Of a DNA stretch of 64,000 nt, positions 32,988-42,208 are shown one piece after another. The notes beneath the pieces were generated by a model. The model was not told where the DNA came from and searched no databases. It saw nothing but the letters and a program-made list of their open reading frames with translations. The stretch comes from Candidatus Cottocaccamicrobium excrementipullorum (GTDB lineage: Bacteria > Bacillota > Clostridia > Lachnospirales > Lachnospiraceae), in assembly GCA_018713255.1 (NCBI GenBank), contig DVFL01000019.1, positions 182,535 to 246,534 of the forward strand, in the 5' to 3' direction. Each line of letters begins with the position of its first letter. The first letter of the stretch is position 1. Made by a program: the position numbers and the translations under genes.

Positions 32988-34625
32988 ATGGAAAATAAAA
33001 TGTTTTGTTATCAATGTCAGGAAACCGCAGGATGCAAAGGCTGTACCCAATCCGGCGTCTGCGGCAAAAAGCCGGACGTTGCTGCGATGCAGGATCTGCT
33101 GGTTTACGCAACCAAAGGACTAAGCGCTGTGACCACTGCCCTTCGCCAGGAAGGCAAAGAGGTTTCCTTAGACATTAATCACCTGATTACCCTCAACCTG
33201 TTTACCACCATTACCAACGCCAACTTTCACAAGGAAGCCATCATCGCCAGAATCGAGGAGACGCTTTCAGTCAAAGAAGGCCTTATTCGTCAGCTGGCAG
33301 ATTCCTCCGGTCTCCCGGAGGCAGCCCTCTGGTCCGGCGCCAGAGAAGAATTTGCCGCAAAAGCTGCTGAGACTGGAGTTCTCTCCACAAAAGACCAGGA
33401 CATCCGCAGCCTTCGTGAACTGATCACCTATGGATTAAAAGGCCTCTCCGCCTATTCCAAACATGCCAATGTGCTGCTGGCTGATGATCCGGAAATCGAT
33501 GCCTTCCTGCAGAAGGCTCTGGCAGCCACCCTGGAGGATGCTCTGACGGTCAACGATCTGACTGCCCTTGCCTTGGAAACAGGCAGCTGGGGCGTTAAGG
33601 CCATGGCCCTTTTAGACCAGGCAAACACAAAGGCTTATGGAAATCCAGAAATCACTTCAGTAAACATCGGAACGGGCAGCCGTCCAGGAATTTTGGTATC
33701 CGGCCACGATCTGAGAGATTTGGAAATGCTTCTGGAACAGACTCAGGGAACGGGAGTAGATGTTTACACCCATTCAGAAATGCTCCCTGCCCATTATTAC
33801 CCTGCCTTTAAAAAATACCCTAACTTCGTGGGCAATTACGGCAATGCCTGGTGGAAACAAAAGGAAGAGTTTGAACAGTTCAACGGCCCTATCTTAATGA
33901 CTACCAACTGCATCGTTCCGCCTAAGGACAGCTACAAAAACCGGCTTTACACCACAGGGGCCGCCGGATATCCAGGATGTTCCCACATTCCAGGCGGAAT
34001 CGGCGAGAAAAAGGATTTTACCCCTCTCATCAATCAAGCCAAAACCTGTCCGCCTCCCACTCCTATTGAAGAAGGGCAGATCATCGGCGGTTTTGCCCAC
34101 GCTCAGGTACTGGCTTTAGCAGACAAGATTGTAGAAGCCGTTAAATCCGGCGCCATCAAATCCTTTGTCGTAATGGCCGGCTGTGACGGGCGGGCAAAAT
34201 CCAGAGAATACTACACGGAATTTGCCAAAGGATTGCCCAAAGATGCCGTAATTCTTACAGCAGGATGCGCCAAATACAAATACAATAAACTGAATCTCGG
34301 AGACATTAACGGAATTCCCCGGGTTTTAGATGCCGGACAGTGCAACGACTCCTATTCCCTGGCCGTGATTGCCTTAAAACTTAAGGAGGTCTTTGGACTG
34401 GAAGACATTAACGATCTCCCCATTATTTACAATATTGCCTGGTACGAACAGAAGGCCGTGATCGTGCTTCTGGCCCTGCTCTCCCTTGGAGTGAAAAATA
34501 TCCACCTTGGCCCCACCCTTCCTGCCTTTTTATCCCCAAATGTAGCAAATGTTTTGGTGGAAAACTTCGGAATCGGCAGCATCACCACGGCAGAACAGGA
34601 TCTTAAGACATTTTTGGGAAATTAG
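32988..34625 (+). CDS. hcp: Hybrid-cluster protein (hydroxylamine/NO reductase)
   Basis: The 545-residue protein has the N-terminal Fe-S cysteines ([15 protein letters not shown]), then [75 protein letters not shown] and GQCNDSY. These are the hybrid-cluster ligands of Hcp. It reduces nitric oxide or hydroxylamine and protects anaerobes against nitrosative stress. No hcr reductase gene follows, so ferredoxin or another donor must serve. Its last 23 bp overlap the end of the convergent AraC-type gene. Confidence 0.95.
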   Translation: MENKMFCYQCQETAGCKGCTQSGVCGKKPDVAAMQDLLVYATKGLSAVTTALRQEGKEVSLDINHLITLNLFTTITNANFHKEAIIARIEETLSVKEGLIRQLADSSGLPEAALWSGAREEFAAKAAETGVLSTKDQDIRSLRELITYGLKGLSAYSKHANVLLADDPEIDAFLQKALAATLEDALTVNDLTALALETGSWGVKAMALLDQANTKAYGNPEITSVNIGTGSRPGILVSGHDLRDLEMLLEQTQGTGVDVYTHSEMLPAHYYPAFKKYPNFVGNYGNAWWKQKEEFEQFNGPILMTTNCIVPPKDSYKNRLYTTGAAGYPGCSHIPGGIGEKKDFTPLINQAKTCPPPTPIEEGQIIGGFAHAQVLALADKIVEAVKSGAIKSFVVMAGCDGRAKSREYYTEFAKGLPKDAVILTAGCAKYKYNKLNLGDINGIPRVLDAGQCNDSYSLAVIALKLKEVFGLEDINDLPIIYNIAWYEQKAVIVLLALLSLGVKNIHLGPTLPAFLSPNVANVLVENFGIGSITTAEQDLKTFLGN

Positions 34626-35481
34626 ACTTTCGGTATTGGGAAGGAGCAGCGCCATAACGTTTCCGAAAAGCCCTGGTAAAATAATTAGGATCAGAAAATC
34701 CACAGCGCTCCGCGATTTCTCCAATGGAAAGACCTGGACGATTTAAAAGAATTTCCGCTTGGTCAAGACGCAGCTTCATCACATATTGATGAATGGAGGT
34801 GCCCCAGGCCTGGCGGAATTCTCCCGTCAGGGAAGCCCGGCTCATATGAAACATTCTGCATAGCAAATCAATGGTAATCTCTTCCGTATAATTTTCCTCC
34901 AAATACCGCCGTACCTGCCAGATCGGCCGTTGTTCTCCAGTCTGATACCGGCGGCTCAAGGTAATATACCCGGCGCAGATTTCCATAATCCGAATACAAG
35001 AGCGGATCTGCTCCAGGCTTCTGTCAGGAATTTTATCTACCAGCTTCTCCAGCTGTTCTTTTTCCGGCACAAACTCCTCAGCCCGGTGCATTACCTGATT
35101 CCGGCTGAATTTTCTGGAATCCAGGGTTTGTCCCATCATCAAATAGCCGGAAAGGAAATCCCCGTCATATAACGGCGCCACCGCCTCATATAACCCTCCA
35201 TGACACCGGTAAATTTTTACCTTGCCTGTTTTCTCTACATAATCAAACGCTTTTTCATCATTTTCCCTGCAGCACTTCAGCCCCTGGGAATTTTTCTGAA
35301 TCGCTCTGCATAAGGGAAGAATCTCCTCCGGCCAGGCGCAGACCTCTTGCCTCGAAACACTGTCATAAACGGCAATGCGGAAACCAGATACTTGATGAAG
35401 CTCCCGGAGAATCTGGCGCAAGGTAATCCATGTGCTCTCTCCGCCCTCTGTTTTCAGTTCTGTTTTCGTCTCATTCCACAT
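34603..35481 (-). CDS. PocR-sensor AraC-family regulator
   Basis: The 292-residue protein joins an N-terminal PocR-type sensor domain (about 15-165; [51 protein letters not shown]) to a C-terminal AraC domain ([40 protein letters not shown]). PocR domains bind small hydrocarbon or diol-like ligands, or metals through cysteines; the conserved cysteine pair is present. I start at ATG 35481 after GAAGGA. It is divergent from the NahK-like kinase gene and may control it. Its 3' end overlaps hcp by 23 bp. Confidence 0.85.
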   Translation of the reverse strand: MWNETKTELKTEGGESTWITLRQILRELHQVSGFRIAVYDSVSRQEVCAWPEEILPLCRAIQKNSQGLKCCRENDEKAFDYVEKTGKVKIYRCHGGLYEAVAPLYDGDFLSGYLMMGQTLDSRKFSRNQVMHRAEEFVPEKEQLEKLVDKIPDRSLEQIRSCIRIMEICAGYITLSRRYQTGEQRPIWQVRRYLEENYTEEITIDLLCRMFHMSRASLTGEFRQAWGTSIHQYVMKLRLDQAEILLNRPGLSIGEIAERCGFSDPNYFTRAFRKRYGAAPSQYRKSNFPKMS

Positions 35482-35532
35482 GTTATCCTTCTTTCTGCAA
35501 CACACTTTAGAAAATATCCATTTCTGCTGAAA

Positions 35533-35562
35533 ATTATACGATATTCCCTGTCCTTCCGTCAA
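35533..35562 (-). promoter_or_regulatory. Promoter of the PocR-AraC regulator gene
   Basis: Minus strand TTGACG (35557-35562), 18 bp, TATAAT (35533-35538). Confidence 0.55.
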
Positions 35563-35633
35563 AGGAAAGGCTATCATAACATTAAATATCATTTCTGCCG
35601 GCAGTGCCCTTTTCCGGCAACAGGAGGATAAGG

Positions 35634-36746
35634 ATGAACGATAAACCTTTAGACATTCTGATTCAAAACGCTTGTGCCTTCTTTTTTCCAGAAGGAAAAA
35701 TGTTGTCCGCCGCCAGTTACGGCAACGGACATATCAACGATACCTTTCTGGTTTCTCTGGAAAATAAAAGAGAAATCAGCCGTTATATTCTCCAGCGGAT
35801 CAACCAGCATGTTTTTAATGATCCCCTGGCCTTGATGGAAAATATCAGCGGTGTCACCTCTTATTTATCTCGCAAGCTTAAATCCTTGAACCGAGATGCG
35901 GCAAGAGAAACCCTCACGTTAATCGAACCCGCTCCAGGCCAAAATCTGTATACAGACCAGGAGGGAGGCTGCTGGCGCTGTTTTCCGTTTCTGGAAAATA
36001 CCTTATGCCTTGAGCAGGCAGAGTCTGAGGCAGATCTGCAGGAAAGCGGCCGCGCTTTCGGCGATTTTCAATACCTGCTTTCCGAATATCCTGCCCATAC
36101 TCTCCATCAGTCTATTCCCTATTTCCACCACACCCCCAGACGGTATCAGGCTCTCTGCACCGCTGCAGAAACTGACGCTTTCGGCAGAGCTTCCCAGGTT
36201 GTTTCACTGCTTCAGTTTGCCGCCCTCCGCCAGGAAAAACTGTCCCTGGCTCTTCATCTGCTGGAGGATGGAGCGCTCCCCCTGCGGGTAACTCACAATG
36301 ACACTAAACTTAACAATGTTCTCTTCGACCGATTCACCCGAAAAGCAGTCTGTGTTATCGATTTGGATACCATTATGCCAGGTCTTTCCCTCTATGATTT
36401 TGGCGACGCCATCCGCTTCGGCGCCTCTGCTGCTCCGGAAGATGAACCTGACCTTTCCCGAGTCGCTCTTTCGCTTTCCTTATTTGACGCATACACGAAA
36501 GGATATCTGGAAGGGCTCCAAGGTTCGCTCACTGATAAAGAACTTGATCTTCTCCCCTACGGAGCCTGGTTAATGACCATGGAATGCGGCATTCGTTTCC
36601 TCACAGACTATCTGGAAGGAGACATTTACTTTAAAACTGCTTTTCCAGGCCACAATCTAACCCGGGCCAAAGCCCAGTTTGCCCTGGCACAGGATATAGA
36701 GAAAAAGGAGCAGGAAATGAAAGAAATTGTTGGAAACCACCGGTAG
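35634..36746 (+). CDS. NahK-like N-acetylhexosamine 1-kinase family phosphotransferase
   Basis: The 370-residue protein belongs to the aminoglycoside-phosphotransferase fold. SAASYGNGHINDTFLV forms the nucleotide loop, RVTHNDTKLNNVLFD is the catalytic loop with aspartate and asparagine, and VCVIDLDTIMPGLSLYDFGDAIR is the metal-binding segment. The last two closely follow NahK of bifidobacteria, which phosphorylates GlcNAc or GalNAc at C1. The ATG at 35634 is 8 bases after AGGAGG. It is followed 16 bp later by an acyltransferase gene, and no lacto-N-biose phosphorylase gene is adjacent, unlike the bifidobacterial pathway. Confidence 0.82.
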   Translation: MNDKPLDILIQNACAFFFPEGKMLSAASYGNGHINDTFLVSLENKREISRYILQRINQHVFNDPLALMENISGVTSYLSRKLKSLNRDAARETLTLIEPAPGQNLYTDQEGGCWRCFPFLENTLCLEQAESEADLQESGRAFGDFQYLLSEYPAHTLHQSIPYFHHTPRRYQALCTAAETDAFGRASQVVSLLQFAALRQEKLSLALHLLEDGALPLRVTHNDTKLNNVLFDRFTRKAVCVIDLDTIMPGLSLYDFGDAIRFGASAAPEDEPDLSRVALSLSLFDAYTKGYLEGLQGSLTDKELDLLPYGAWLMTMECGIRFLTDYLEGDIYFKTAFPGHNLTRAKAQFALAQDIEKKEQEMKEIVGNHR

Positions 36747-36762
36747 AAAGGAGCAATGAGCA

Positions 36763-37575
36763 ATGAAATTACAGGAATTTATGGATGGCATCGGACTTTC
36801 CCAGGCCGATCAGAAAACCGTACTGAGCTTTTCCCTTTCCCCTGAGGAGTACACCGGTCAAAAACAGCTTTTTCTTAATCATCCCCAAGCTTTCTGGGAT
36901 GCAGTCAATCAAAAGGGAAGGAAAGAACAGCAGATGCTCTGGCTTCTCTGCTTCTTTACCCGGCTGGGCGCCGATCGTTTTGAAGCATTTCAGGAAAAGG
37001 GAATTTCCAGACAAATCTTTTTTCAAACCCTTTCCGACATCTCCATCTGGGCTGCCGACTGTCGGAAAAAAAACGGATTTCCAGGCTTATCCGAAGGAAA
37101 CTGGATAGCCAAAAGCCTGCATATGGAACTCTTCCGTCTCGGCCGTCTTCAATTTGAACCTTCTTTTCTGGGAGAAATCCCCTGTCTGAAGGTTCACATC
37201 CCCGAAGGCGGTCCGCTGGCCATTAAGGAGGTTTTCGCCTCATTTGATCAGGCAAAAGACTTTTTTCACGACTCTTTTTCCCTGTTCACCTGCTCCTCCT
37301 GGCTTCTCTTTCCCGGTCTCCAGACCCTCCTTCCTCCGGAGAGCAACATTATCCAATTCCAGCATCTCTTTTCTCTAAAATCGGTAGACCTTTCGTCACG
37401 GCAGGGAGAGGAACGAATTTTTGGAAAAATATGCAGTGATCCCTCCCTCTATCCATCCAACACCAGTCTGCAAAAAAAGGCCAGGGAATATCTTTTGAAA
37501 GGCGGGAAACTAGGAAGCGGATTTGGGGTAAGAACAGTGGAGGGATACAATCAACACAATGCCAGCAGGAGATAA
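36763..37575 (+). CDS. Acyltransferase-domain protein (NAT_N/GNAT_C, DUF5596 type)
   Basis: The 270-residue protein shows the two-part pattern of this family. The N-terminal helical domain (about 1-120) is followed by a GNAT-like domain with LFRLGRLQFEPSFLG, VHIPEGGPLAIKEVFASFDQAKDFF, TCSSWLLFPGLQTLLPPESNIIQFQ and the late GGKLGSGFGV. The substrate is unknown, and many homologues are annotated only as acyltransferases. It is 16 bp downstream of the kinase, with GAAAGGAG before ATG, so both act in one pathway or regulon. The transcription terminator begins inside its last codons. Confidence 0.75.
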   Translation: MKLQEFMDGIGLSQADQKTVLSFSLSPEEYTGQKQLFLNHPQAFWDAVNQKGRKEQQMLWLLCFFTRLGADRFEAFQEKGISRQIFFQTLSDISIWAADCRKKNGFPGLSEGNWIAKSLHMELFRLGRLQFEPSFLGEIPCLKVHIPEGGPLAIKEVFASFDQAKDFFHDSFSLFTCSSWLLFPGLQTLLPPESNIIQFQHLFSLKSVDLSSRQGEERIFGKICSDPSLYPSNTSLQKKAREYLLKGGKLGSGFGVRTVEGYNQHNASRR

Positions 37576-37590
37576 TCTCCTGCTTTTTTT
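37564..37590 (+). terminator. Terminator overlapping the stop codon
   Basis: AGCAGGAG pairs with CTCCTGCT and is followed by T7. The TAA stop of the acyltransferase gene lies in the loop. Confidence 0.85.
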
Positions 37591-37629
37591 GCAAGCCCAT
37601 AATTTTTATAGTTAAAATATACAATTTTA

Positions 37630-37721
37630 TTGCATATTTATTATGCAAATCAGCGAAAATGGTTTCCATGAAAACATTTTTACTTTTTCGTCTTGATTTT
37701 AGTGTTTTAAAGTGATATCAT
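37630..37721 (+). promoter_or_regulatory. MarR-gene promoter with upstream palindrome
   Basis: The perfect inverted repeat TTGCATA, 5 bp, TATGCAA lies at 37630-37648. The promoter TTGATT (37693-37698), 17 bp, TATCAT (37716-37721) follows. A second, weaker palindrome GTTTCCATGAAAAC lies near 37662-37675. Either may be the MarR operator. Confidence 0.5.
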
Positions 37722-37749
37722 CACAAATCAAAAAGGAAGGACATTTTCA

Positions 37750-38202
37750 ATGGACAATTTTATTAAAGAAATGGATGAAGCGATGGTGCAGCTCTGCAAC
37801 TGCAGAGAACTCGTTGAAAAAAAGCGCCGGGACTATGGAATTGGAATTGAAATGCTGCCTCGAGAAATTCATCTACTTGAAGTAGTTGCTAATCATCCCA
37901 AATTAAATGCTTATGAGCTTTCAGTAAAAACAGGCTTATGGAAAGGTACTTTTTCCAAAGTCGCCAATCGCCTGGTGGAGATGGGACTGCTTGAACGATA
38001 CCAAAATGAAGATAACCACAAAGAAATTTTCTATCGTGTAACACCGCTTGGACAGAAAGCCTACGAAGGACACTACCAGTTCCACCAAAGAGTAAGCTTA
38101 AATACATATGAATATTTTCGAAACCTGGATCAAAGAGAGCGGGATATTATTTTACAATTTGTTTCACATTATACCAGCTATTTACAGGAATACCTGAAAT
38201 AG
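37750..38202 (+). CDS. MarR-family regulator of the importer/reductase cluster
   Basis: The 150-residue protein has the winged-helix core of MarR: REIHLLEVVANHPKLNAYELSVKTGLWKGTFSKVANRLVEMGLLERYQNEDNHKEIFYRVTPLG across the reading head and wing. N- and C-terminal helices for dimer formation flank it. MarR proteins usually repress neighbouring genes until they bind a small, often aromatic, ligand. It is the first gene of the plus-strand cluster and probably represses it and itself. Its base composition and that of the next genes look more A/T-rich than the genes before it. Confidence 0.85.
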   Translation: MDNFIKEMDEAMVQLCNCRELVEKKRRDYGIGIEMLPREIHLLEVVANHPKLNAYELSVKTGLWKGTFSKVANRLVEMGLLERYQNEDNHKEIFYRVTPLGQKAYEGHYQFHQRVSLNTYEYFRNLDQRERDIILQFVSHYTSYLQEYLK

Positions 38203-38269
38203 AAGCAGCCTTTCGGCAAATCTAACTGCTGAGCTGCTATAAAAAAGAAAAAGGAAGGAAGGGATACTT

Positions 38270-39505
38270 ATGCATCGTGTTGACAATTCCATCTATATTT
38301 TGCGTCATGCAAATCTGATTACCATGGAAAACGATCAGGTCCTGTATGATATGGATATGTTTATTGCAAACGGAAAGATCTATAAGATCGCAAAGCATAT
38401 TGACATTTCCGATGTACAGGAAAAAGACATGACCGGGAAATTCATCATGCCTGGATTATTCGACTGTCATATTCACATGGATGCAGATGACATTACGGAA
38501 ATGCTGATTGCCTGCGGTGTTACAACTGCCCGCAATATGTGGGGGATGGATGAAACCCAGCAATGGATTCGGGAAATTGACCGGGGTGAACGTCCAGGTC
38601 CCCATGTTTATTCCACCGGCCCTTTGACTGATGGGGTAACCTATTGGGAAGGCTCTAAAATCGTTCAGACACCTGAAGAAGGACATCAAGCGGTCATTGA
38701 CTGCTTCCGGGACGGCTACCAAATGGTGAAAACTTATCCCAGCATCCCAAGAGACGCATTTTTCGAGATTATGCGAACGGCTAATGAGTTAGGCATTAAG
38801 GTGGTAGGACATGGCAATTACAATGTATCATTCCGCGAATTAGCAGAAAGCGGATATTATGCACTTGAACACATCAGCTGCCTGCCGGATACCCAACATG
38901 AGGAAGACATCATTATGTTAGCTGAATCAGGAGTATGGACTTGCCCCACTGTAGAAGTAGCCTTAACCATTGAAAAGTTTTGCCACCAAAGAAATGATGT
39001 CTGTGCAGTTCCTTATGCAGAATACATGAATCCTTACTGGATGAAAGACTGGAAGAAAATTACCCAGTGGCGAATTGATAAACATCGTTATGACAACTAT
39101 GACTTTATGGAAGAAATCGAACGCCAAAAAATCTTCAACAAACATTCTGACCGGGTAATGCTTGGCACAGACGTGCCGAATCCAGGAGTTGTAGGCGGCT
39201 TTTCCATTTATAATGAACTGGAGCATCTGGTGCATTATTTCGGCTTCACTCCTTATGAAGCAATTAAATGTGGTTGTGTTAATGGTGCTAAAAATCTTGG
39301 CATTGACGATCATGTAGGAATGCTTAAGGAAGGAATGGATGCAGATCTTTTGATTATGGAAAAAAATCCGCTGGAAAATGTGTCTAATGCAAGATCCTAT
39401 CTGGCCGTAGTAAAGGATGGCTGCTATCATGACAAAGCATGGTGCGAGAATGTTCTTGACCGAGTACGTAACCGCACCGAAGACCAGATCATCGCATTAA
39501 TGTAA
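38270..39505 (+). CDS. Metal-dependent amidohydrolase (imidazolonepropionase/prolidase-like)
   Basis: The 411-residue protein has the amidohydrolase barrel signature: FIMPGLFDCHIHMDAD (HxH), MVKTYPS with a lysine in the carboxylysine position, VVGHGNYNVS and LEHISCLPD histidines, and LGTDVPNPG with the catalytic aspartate, followed by the closing beta domain VGMLKEGMDADLLIME. There is no signal peptide. It would hydrolyse an amide, imide or ring C-N bond. Similar enzymes are prolidase- or aryldialkylphosphatase-like, so the substrate is open. It precedes the binding-protein gene by 15 bp. Confidence 0.85.
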   Translation: MHRVDNSIYILRHANLITMENDQVLYDMDMFIANGKIYKIAKHIDISDVQEKDMTGKFIMPGLFDCHIHMDADDITEMLIACGVTTARNMWGMDETQQWIREIDRGERPGPHVYSTGPLTDGVTYWEGSKIVQTPEEGHQAVIDCFRDGYQMVKTYPSIPRDAFFEIMRTANELGIKVVGHGNYNVSFRELAESGYYALEHISCLPDTQHEEDIIMLAESGVWTCPTVEVALTIEKFCHQRNDVCAVPYAEYMNPYWMKDWKKITQWRIDKHRYDNYDFMEEIERQKIFNKHSDRVMLGTDVPNPGVVGGFSIYNELEHLVHYFGFTPYEAIKCGCVNGAKNLGIDDHVGMLKEGMDADLLIMEKNPLENVSNARSYLAVVKDGCYHDKAWCENVLDRVRNRTEDQIIALM

Positions 39506-39520
39506 AAAGGAGGAAAATCG

Positions 39521-41065
39521 ATGAAAAAAATTGTCTCATTGCTCTTATGCCTGCCTATGATTTTATCCCTGTCAGCATGTGGAGGCGGAAACAGCAGCAC
39601 AAACAGCACTAGCAGCAGCGAGAGCAGCGCTGCCGGCACAGAAACAGCTGACAAAGATGATATGACTGTTATCATCTCTGCAGAATTTTCTACTCTGGAT
39701 CCAATGGCTCTGCCGTCCAGTGCAGAAATTGCATTCTGCCAGAACATTTTTGATTACCTGGTAGTGGCAGACGAAAATGGTAATGTCAGCGGCTCCATTG
39801 CAACCGACTGGACTACAGATGACGGAACTTCTTATACCTTTACGCTTCGGGATGACGTTTATTTCAGCAACGGCGATAAATTGGATGCTGATGACGTGGC
39901 CCTGTCAGTCGAACGATTCCGAGATGAATCCTGGATGCAGTTTGCATCTTTCTCCATTGATAGCGTAGAAGTAGTAGATGAAAATACTGTAACAATCAAT
40001 CTGAAATATGCCTACGCAAAATTCTTAAATATGCTGAGATATTGCGCAATTATTGATGCGGATTATTACAACAGCACTGACTATGAAGTTTTTGCGCGCA
40101 ACCCCATCGGATCAGGCCCCTATAAGCTGACCAGCTGGACAGCCGGACAGAATGTAACGCTGGAAGCAAATGAAAATTACTGGGGAGAGGCTCCCGCAAT
40201 TTCTAACATTACAGTAAACTTTGTATCAGATACTAATACTGCACTGGTTGCTCTGGAAACGGGCGAGGCAGATCTGGCATACGGTCCTGCATTATCTGTT
40301 CTTACTTATCAGCAGGCTGTAGACGATGGCAATCTTGGTACAGATACTACAACTGGCAACAGCTTCTACTATGTAAACTTCAACAGCCAGAGACTCAGCA
40401 AAGAGATCCGGCAGGCCCTGTCTTATGCTACCGACCGTGAAGCTTTAAATACTGTAATCACCGAAGGAACCGGAACCTTAGGTTATTTCAGTATCAAAGA
40501 AGGCTGGGAAGGCTATACGGATGATATCACCAAATATGACTATAATCCAGAGCTGGCAAAACAGATGCTTCAAGAAGCCGGCGCTGATAACTTGGATTTG
40601 ACGTTCTATTACGCATCCTCAGCAGACAATAAGAAACTGGGAGAAACCCTGCAGTCCCAGTGGGCACAAGTAGGCGTTAACCTGACTTTGGAAGAAGTTG
40701 AAAACGGAACCTGGTGGGCAAACTTTACCGATGGCAATTATGACGTCAGCCGCGGCGGTTACCCGGTAGAAGTAAATAATACAGATACCTGCTATTACGA
40801 CATGTTCCATTCGGAAGCTGGAACCTTTAATGTATCACAGGTAAACAACCCAGAAATTGATTCTCTGCTGGAGCAGGCCAGAACTGAACTGGACAGCAGT
40901 GTGAGAGACGGTATCTATCAGCAGATCAATCAAATTCTGTCTGAAGAAGCTTACTACATTCCTTTGTACTGGCTGCCCACAAGTGTTGTATACAATCCTA
41001 ACTTGCAGGGAGTAAAAGCAGTTGCTTCTCAGGAATACCACTTCTGGGATTATTCTTGGAATTAA
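39521..41065 (+). CDS. Peptide-type ABC transporter substrate-binding lipoprotein
   Basis: The 514-residue protein begins MKKIVSLLLCLPMILSLSAC with a lipobox cysteine at 20, so it is anchored outside the membrane. A Ser/Thr/Asn-rich linker follows. The SBP family 5 domain (DppA/OppA) is clear: STLDPMALPSSAEIAFCQNIFDYLV, FTLRDDVYFSNGDKLDADDVALSVERF, NPIGSGPYKL, VNFNSQRLSKEIRQALSYATDREAL and YYIPLYWLPT. It captures a peptide-like or other small ligand for the permeases that follow. A 169-bp gap with a hairpin element separates it from the first permease gene. Confidence 0.92.
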   Translation: MKKIVSLLLCLPMILSLSACGGGNSSTNSTSSSESSAAGTETADKDDMTVIISAEFSTLDPMALPSSAEIAFCQNIFDYLVVADENGNVSGSIATDWTTDDGTSYTFTLRDDVYFSNGDKLDADDVALSVERFRDESWMQFASFSIDSVEVVDENTVTINLKYAYAKFLNMLRYCAIIDADYYNSTDYEVFARNPIGSGPYKLTSWTAGQNVTLEANENYWGEAPAISNITVNFVSDTNTALVALETGEADLAYGPALSVLTYQQAVDDGNLGTDTTTGNSFYYVNFNSQRLSKEIRQALSYATDREALNTVITEGTGTLGYFSIKEGWEGYTDDITKYDYNPELAKQMLQEAGADNLDLTFYYASSADNKKLGETLQSQWAQVGVNLTLEEVENGTWWANFTDGNYDVSRGGYPVEVNNTDTCYYDMFHSEAGTFNVSQVNNPEIDSLLEQARTELDSSVRDGIYQQINQILSEEAYYIPLYWLPTSVVYNPNLQGVKAVASQEYHFWDYSWN

Positions 41066-41095
41066 TCCATCTATAGATAAGATACATAACAGAAA

Positions 41096-41180
41096 GGGCT
41101 GTTGCAAAATGTTGCCCCAAGTATTTCCATGGCTGGCTAGGCACTGAAATACTTAAAAGGCACATTCTGCAGCAGCTTTT
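41096..41180 (+). repeat. Hairpin mini-element between binding-protein and permease genes
   Basis: GCTGTTGCAAAATGT (41098-41112) pairs with ACATTCTGCAGCAGC (41162-41176) at 14 of 15 positions with one G-U pair. An inner perfect stem AAGTATTTC (41119-41127) pairs with GAAATACTT (41146-41154). The outer end GGGCTGTTGCAAA resembles the terminal repeats of some insertion sequences. It could be a REP- or MITE-like repeat that stabilises the upstream message. Copy number elsewhere is unknown. Confidence 0.55.
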
Positions 41181-41233
41181 GTAAAAATAGGAGGTTCTCC
41201 AACTGAGAGCAGCCTATTATGGAGGGAAAATGA

Positions 41234-42208
41234 ATGGTCAAATATGTAATCAAACGTATTCTGATTTTAATCCCGATTATGATTGCTGTATCCTTTATTG
41301 TATACGGAATTTTATATCTAACTCCATCTGATCCGGCTCGTCTGATGCTGGGCGCCAGCGCTCCTGATTCTGCATTGGAACAGCTGAGAGAGGAACTGGG
41401 ATTAAACAAGCCCTTTCTTGTCCAGTATTTGGATTATATGAAAGGTGTATTTCATGGAAATTTCGGCGTTTCCTACAGAAGTCAACAGTCAGTTTTCCTT
41501 GAAATCGAGGCACGGCTGCCTGTAACTTTAACACTGGCAGTCTCCAGCATTATCGTTGTAATCATATTCGGTTTACTGCTCGGCATAATCTCCGCAGTAA
41601 AACAATACAAGTTTATTGACAAGTTTCTTACGGTATTCTCTATGTGCGCAGCTTCCATTCCCAGCTTTTGGCTTGGCCTGATGATGATGCTGCTTTTTGC
41701 ACAGAATCTTGGATGGCTCCCCTCCTACGGGGTAACGGACGGATGGAAATCCTACGTAATGCCAGTGATTGCCTTGTCTCTTCCTTCGCTGGCAGAAGTA
41801 ATACGAATGACACGTTCTGCCATGCTGGATACGATTAATCAGGACTATATTCGCACTGCCAGAGCAAAAGGATTGCAGGAAAGCGGTGTTATTTGGAAGC
41901 ATGCCTTAAAAAATGCATTAATGCCAATCATTACAGTAATTGGTTCTAATTTCGGCAGCCTGCTTGGCGGTTCTGTGGTTACAGAAACGGTATTCTCTCT
42001 TCCTGGTCTTGGAAACATGGTGGTTTCCTCCATTCGAACAAAAGATGTTCCTCAGGTAATGGCTGGAACGCTGGTAATTGCCGCTATGTTCTGTCTAATT
42101 CTGCTGGTAGTGGACGTAGCTTACACCTTCATTGATCCTCGAGTTCGTACAAATTACATCAAAGAAAAAAAAGCAGCAGATAAAGGAACGGAGGTGAAAG
42201 GTTCATGA
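41234..42208 (+). CDS. ABC transporter permease, DppB-type
   Basis: The 324-residue membrane protein starts MVKYVIKRILILIPIMIAVSFIVYGILY and has six hydrophobic segments. LPVTLTLAVSSIIV and the EAA loop DYIRTARAKGLQESGVIWKHALKNALMP (shown in parts) mark it as the first permease of an Opp/Dpp importer. It overlaps the second permease gene by 4 bp. The ATG is placed after GGAGGGAAA. It acts in the cytoplasmic membrane with the second permease and the two ATPases. Confidence 0.93.
   Translation: MVKYVIKRILILIPIMIAVSFIVYGILYLTPSDPARLMLGASAPDSALEQLREELGLNKPFLVQYLDYMKGVFHGNFGVSYRSQQSVFLEIEARLPVTLTLAVSSIIVVIIFGLLLGIISAVKQYKFIDKFLTVFSMCAASIPSFWLGLMMMLLFAQNLGWLPSYGVTDGWKSYVMPVIALSLPSLAEVIRMTRSAMLDTINQDYIRTARAKGLQESGVIWKHALKNALMPIITVIGSNFGSLLGGSVVTETVFSLPGLGNMVVSSIRTKDVPQVMAGTLVIAAMFCLILLVVDVAYTFIDPRVRTNYIKEKKAADKGTEVKGS

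Noticed and set aside
32988..34625. Carbon monoxide dehydrogenase catalytic subunit
   Set aside because: It shares the fold, but the short N-terminal CxxC cluster and the hybrid-cluster motifs match Hcp.
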